Source: an uncultured Altererythrobacter sp. | GTDB lineage: Bacteria > Pseudomonadota > Alphaproteobacteria > Sphingomonadales > Sphingomonadaceae | DNA: 64,000 nt | Assembly: GCA_913056125.1 (NCBI GenBank) | Contig: CAJXNC010000008.1 | Coordinates: 57,410-121,409, forward strand | Direction of reading: 5' to 3' | In this document: in pieces, positions 62,701-64,000 of the stretch | Position numbering within the stretch: position 1 is the stretch's first letter | Layout: each line of letters opens with the position of its first letter | The notes under the pieces: generated by a model | Database searches by the model: none | Told to the model about the DNA's origin: nothing | The model's input: the letters and a program-made list of their open reading frames with translations, nothing else | Position numbers and translations under genes: made by a program

Positions 62701-64000
62701 CGCCCACGCTGACCGGCGTCTTCGCCGACATGCTGGCTGAAATGTTCCTCATGGACGATGCGGACGACTATCGCTCGGCCCTGAGCAGCATTCACGGCGC
62801 GCAATACGCCACCTACCTCCAGTCGCTTGGCTGGATGGGTGCACGCTTCAACGGTCTGCTTGCCGACATGGGTGGCTGTGCCACCCTGATGCTGGACGAC
62901 GGCTCGGTCTCCTGTCGCCGTGAAACCGATGCAGGCATCTGGATGACGCTGAACTATGCCGAGGAGGATATCGATACCGATCCGGCTCAGGATACAACCG
63001 GCCTGAGCGGTGAGCAGTATTATGCTGCTGCCGGTTTCGACTTCGCCGTGGGCGATTACGGTGTGATCGGCGTGGGTGGCGGCTACGTGCAGAACGATGC
63101 CGATTTCGATCAGTGGGGCGGATATGTTCGTTCGGACGGCTTCCAGATCGGTGCCTATGCAGCATATGATCCGGGCACCTTCTATGTGAAAGCGGCCGGC
63201 AGCTATTCCGAACTCGATGCCGAATCGACCCGGACCATCACGGTGGGAAGCCTCAGCGACCAGGCGAATTCGGAACCCGATTCGAGCATCTGGGCATTCG
63301 GTGGCGAAGTCGGTTATCGCCTGCCTCTGGGTGGCGCCACGCTGACCCCATATGCCGGTCTCGACTATGTCTCGGCCAAGCTGGAAGGTTTCACCGAAGC
63401 CGGACCTTCGGGTGGCAATCTGATCGTGAGCGATGCCAAGGACGATTACGCAACAGGCGAAGTCGGCCTGAAGCTTGGCGTGCCGATCGGCACCGATATC
63501 TATCCCGAAGCACATGTCGGCTGGCGTCACCAGTTCGAGGACGCACCGACGAGCTTCCTCGCTTCCTATGCGGCTCAGCCGGGATCGAGCTTTTCGATCC
63601 TCGGTCCGCAGCGGGAGGAAGACGCGATTACGGGCGGATTCAGCCTTGCCCTGGCTTTGAGCGACCGGGCTTCTGTCCGCGTCGGTTACGAGGGCTGGTA
63701 CGGTGACCTCCACAAGGTGCATTCGGGTGGCCTGACGGTGCGCATCGGGCTTGGTGGTGAAGAGCCGGCTCCGCCGCCTCCTCCGCCTCCGCCTCCGCCT
63801 CCGCCTCCGCCGCCGCCTCCGCCGCCGCCTCCTCCTCCGCCCCCTCCGCCGCCTCCGCCGCCGCAGGCCGTGTGTAACGAGGGGCCCTACATCGTGTTCT
63901 TCGAATGGGACCAGTCGGACATAACGCCCGAAGCTGCCACCGTTCTGGACAGCGCGATCACGGCCTATGGCGATTGCGGCACGGCTGCGATCATGCTCGC
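59727..64000 (+). CDS. Giant autotransporter with polyproline linker and OmpA-like domain, 3'-truncated by window edge
   Basis: At least 1424 residues, open to the window end. Signal peptide MRIRVKGTLTTGVSLLSLCVAGTAFAQ. The passenger (about 30-1000) is a repetitive beta-solenoid of about 55-65-residue units (pattern N-G-S-L-x-V...A-x-A...) with acidic His/Asp-rich patches (EEEDDHE, EDHDDKGGG, DEDHGGGEG). A C-terminal beta-barrel resembling autotransporter domains (about 1065-1345) has GFDFAVGDYGVIGVGGGYV and VGWRHQFED. Instead of ending there, it continues into 31 consecutive prolines and the start of an OmpA-like domain (YIVFFEWDQSDITPEAATVL). The ATG at 59727 has GGAAGAGGACGG upstream. Confidence 0.88.
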   Translation, partial: MRIRVKGTLTTGVSLLSLCVAGTAFAQVGSQTVVPGEDLPPDATLEAGETLETGVTTTGSPTAESYVLDVPSGTFTQHLMVEEEDDHEMVVALDVVEDEGPLTLNLVNDGSLTILADSTATSDEFQVIAEAYVEDGVSQILTAPEADLEIFLGNNGDLTVGAAADASAAAEEGTVGAIASANVIGALHQEATVEGGGNGTSHVTGENTGSLEVFGDATATADGNADAVAGVQEALFMRAQANGSGDGVVQTDYTNSGSITAWTSAMATSSDRSAYAQATTGGGEHGLVHIRGAANGVGEDSATVNFTNASGGTIDVSGTASATAPGFAEAAAIGGDAFSEDHDDKGGGIVLKAQASGADDGDTSVALVNDGSIAFDYTATATSTGVPSVEEPAEEPVGVVSLVMLEPEFGASAVSSANGSIHQIIESGGPSSFEGRTGVASLSNAGSLSFGASAIATSETYSEAFANIGGAVVQQGEITGEATLAFNNSGDFAVDVTSLADGEFGFAGANALGVTQEMIAPGGASSVFGNNGSFTIDATATSHGTEGAGAQSEAIGFTVTAEPLAVDASNGGTFSVTSTAVSDGYADAFAGGIGFFADIDPTSLPEEDEDHGGGEGNGGNPGNGGDHEEEEEDPWEGWTNSLSGTVSNTGSLNVSASATGGTLIEEGDFSSRAEAVGLYFDSVSNNITLTNSGDILVSAATNGGLSEAVGILVETFDDSPLLPGEDDMMHILNDGGSITARQSVDGGATWQHGTAIDVHEAPVPVGIDFTGASHVYGDILLKEGDAISVSGGTLSLDGTINPFFETEDIDLELASASIDGLIAAAGPVGPLVGSLSVASDGTLFLADDPHGNASYSGPASVNVDDFAIASGGGLTLQLPSETLAADAQAHYPYINANTAEIDGANLVLQLNTPNGLYDDLYQFNDIIDAGVLTGQFGSVSTDTGSIFLDPAVSYDDANNVDLSLTRAAFGDARFSLNPNQQSAADGIEGVYSPTLTGVFADMLAEMFLMDDADDYRSALSSIHGAQYATYLQSLGWMGARFNGLLADMGGCATLMLDDGSVSCRRETDAGIWMTLNYAEEDIDTDPAQDTTGLSGEQYYAAAGFDFAVGDYGVIGVGGGYVQNDADFDQWGGYVRSDGFQIGAYAAYDPGTFYVKAAGSYSELDAESTRTITVGSLSDQANSEPDSSIWAFGGEVGYRLPLGGATLTPYAGLDYVSAKLEGFTEAGPSGGNLIVSDAKDDYATGEVGLKLGVPIGTDIYPEAHVGWRHQFEDAPTSFLASYAAQPGSSFSILGPQREEDAITGGFSLALALSDRASVRVGYEGWYGDLHKVHSGGLTVRIGLGGEEPAPPPPPPPPPPPPPPPPPPPPPPPPPPPPPPPQAVCNEGPYIVFFEWDQSDITPEAATVLDSAITAYGDCGTAAIML
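63771..63863 (+). repeat. Polyproline tract of 31 codons
   Basis: Thirty-one uninterrupted CCN codons (mixed CCG, CCT and CCC) between the barrel and the OmpA-like domain. The tract would form a stiff polyproline helix spanning from the barrel into the periplasm. Ribosomes would need EF-P to translate it. Confidence 0.97.

Noticed and set aside
61302..63722. An 806-codon minus-strand open frame inside the autotransporter
   Set aside because: Antisense of repetitive GC-rich passenger and barrel; no recognisable domain.
1..64000. tRNA, rRNA, CRISPR arrays, integrases and insertion sequences
   Set aside because: Looked for in intergenic regions and coding content; no cloverleaf, spaced repeat array or transposase was recognisable.

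Overview
The window is GC-rich alphaproteobacterial chromosome, most likely from the Sphingomonadales (Erythrobacteraceae-like). The evidence is a PhyR general-stress regulator with EcfG-type promoters, a DUF1465/RcdA protein, a GAF-PtsP enzyme, an Entner-Doudoroff operon, several TonB receptors and divergent DUF465 genes. No rRNA, tRNA, CRISPR array, integrase or complete insertion sequence is visible, so most of it reads as core chromosome with a few accessory patches.

Layout. 1-2.4 kb: PHA synthase (5' end outside the window) and a phasin with a histone-H1-like N-terminus. 2.5-7.75 kb: clpS, lptF-lptG, a fatty acid desaturase and a conserved hypothetical. 7.75-9.6 kb: a general stress response island with a single-domain response regulator, a probable C-rich small RNA on the minus strand, and phyR; both protein genes have textbook EcfG promoters. 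9.7-19.4 kb: a ModE-like regulator, then a catabolic-looking cluster (MATE, alcohol dehydrogenase, SDR, three tandem cupin dioxygenase paralogues, AraC regulator, MFS, VOC protein and, divergently, a class II aldolase and an orphan [2Fe-2S] subunit). 19.5-24.7 kb: an iron-uptake block of two TonB receptors around a PiuC-type hydroxylase; the receptors share an operator-like motif. 24.7-36.3 kb: ArsC-like protein, methyltransferase, lipB, CoA-ester lyase, MFS, a GIY-YIG nuclease bracketed by palindromic repeats, nadA, an MBL hydrolase, glpK, a DUF1465 protein and two DUF465 genes. 36.3-42.5 kb: ptsP, rodZ-like, cpoB-like, tilS and an L,D-transpeptidase. 42.7-50.3 kb: a minus-strand operon zwf-edd-glk-eda-(PEP carboxylase-like) with overlapping cistrons. 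50.4-59.4 kb: transglutaminase, YjbQ, endonuclease/phosphatase-fold protein, rimO, DUF1761, serS-surE-K+ channel, sulfotransferase, DUF2892. 59.7-64 kb: a giant autotransporter whose barrel is followed by 31 prolines and an OmpA-like domain that runs off the window.

How they fit together: carbon storage (PHA), sugar catabolism by the Entner-Doudoroff route and iron uptake are typical of an aerobic heterotroph. The two most unusual pieces are the compact stress island (response regulator, C-rich sRNA candidate, phyR) and the GIY-YIG gene embedded in REP-like palindromes. The three-cupin operon looks like a pathway for an unidentified, possibly aromatic, compound. The last gene of the Entner-Doudoroff operon is a PEP carboxylase homologue with altered catalytic loops.
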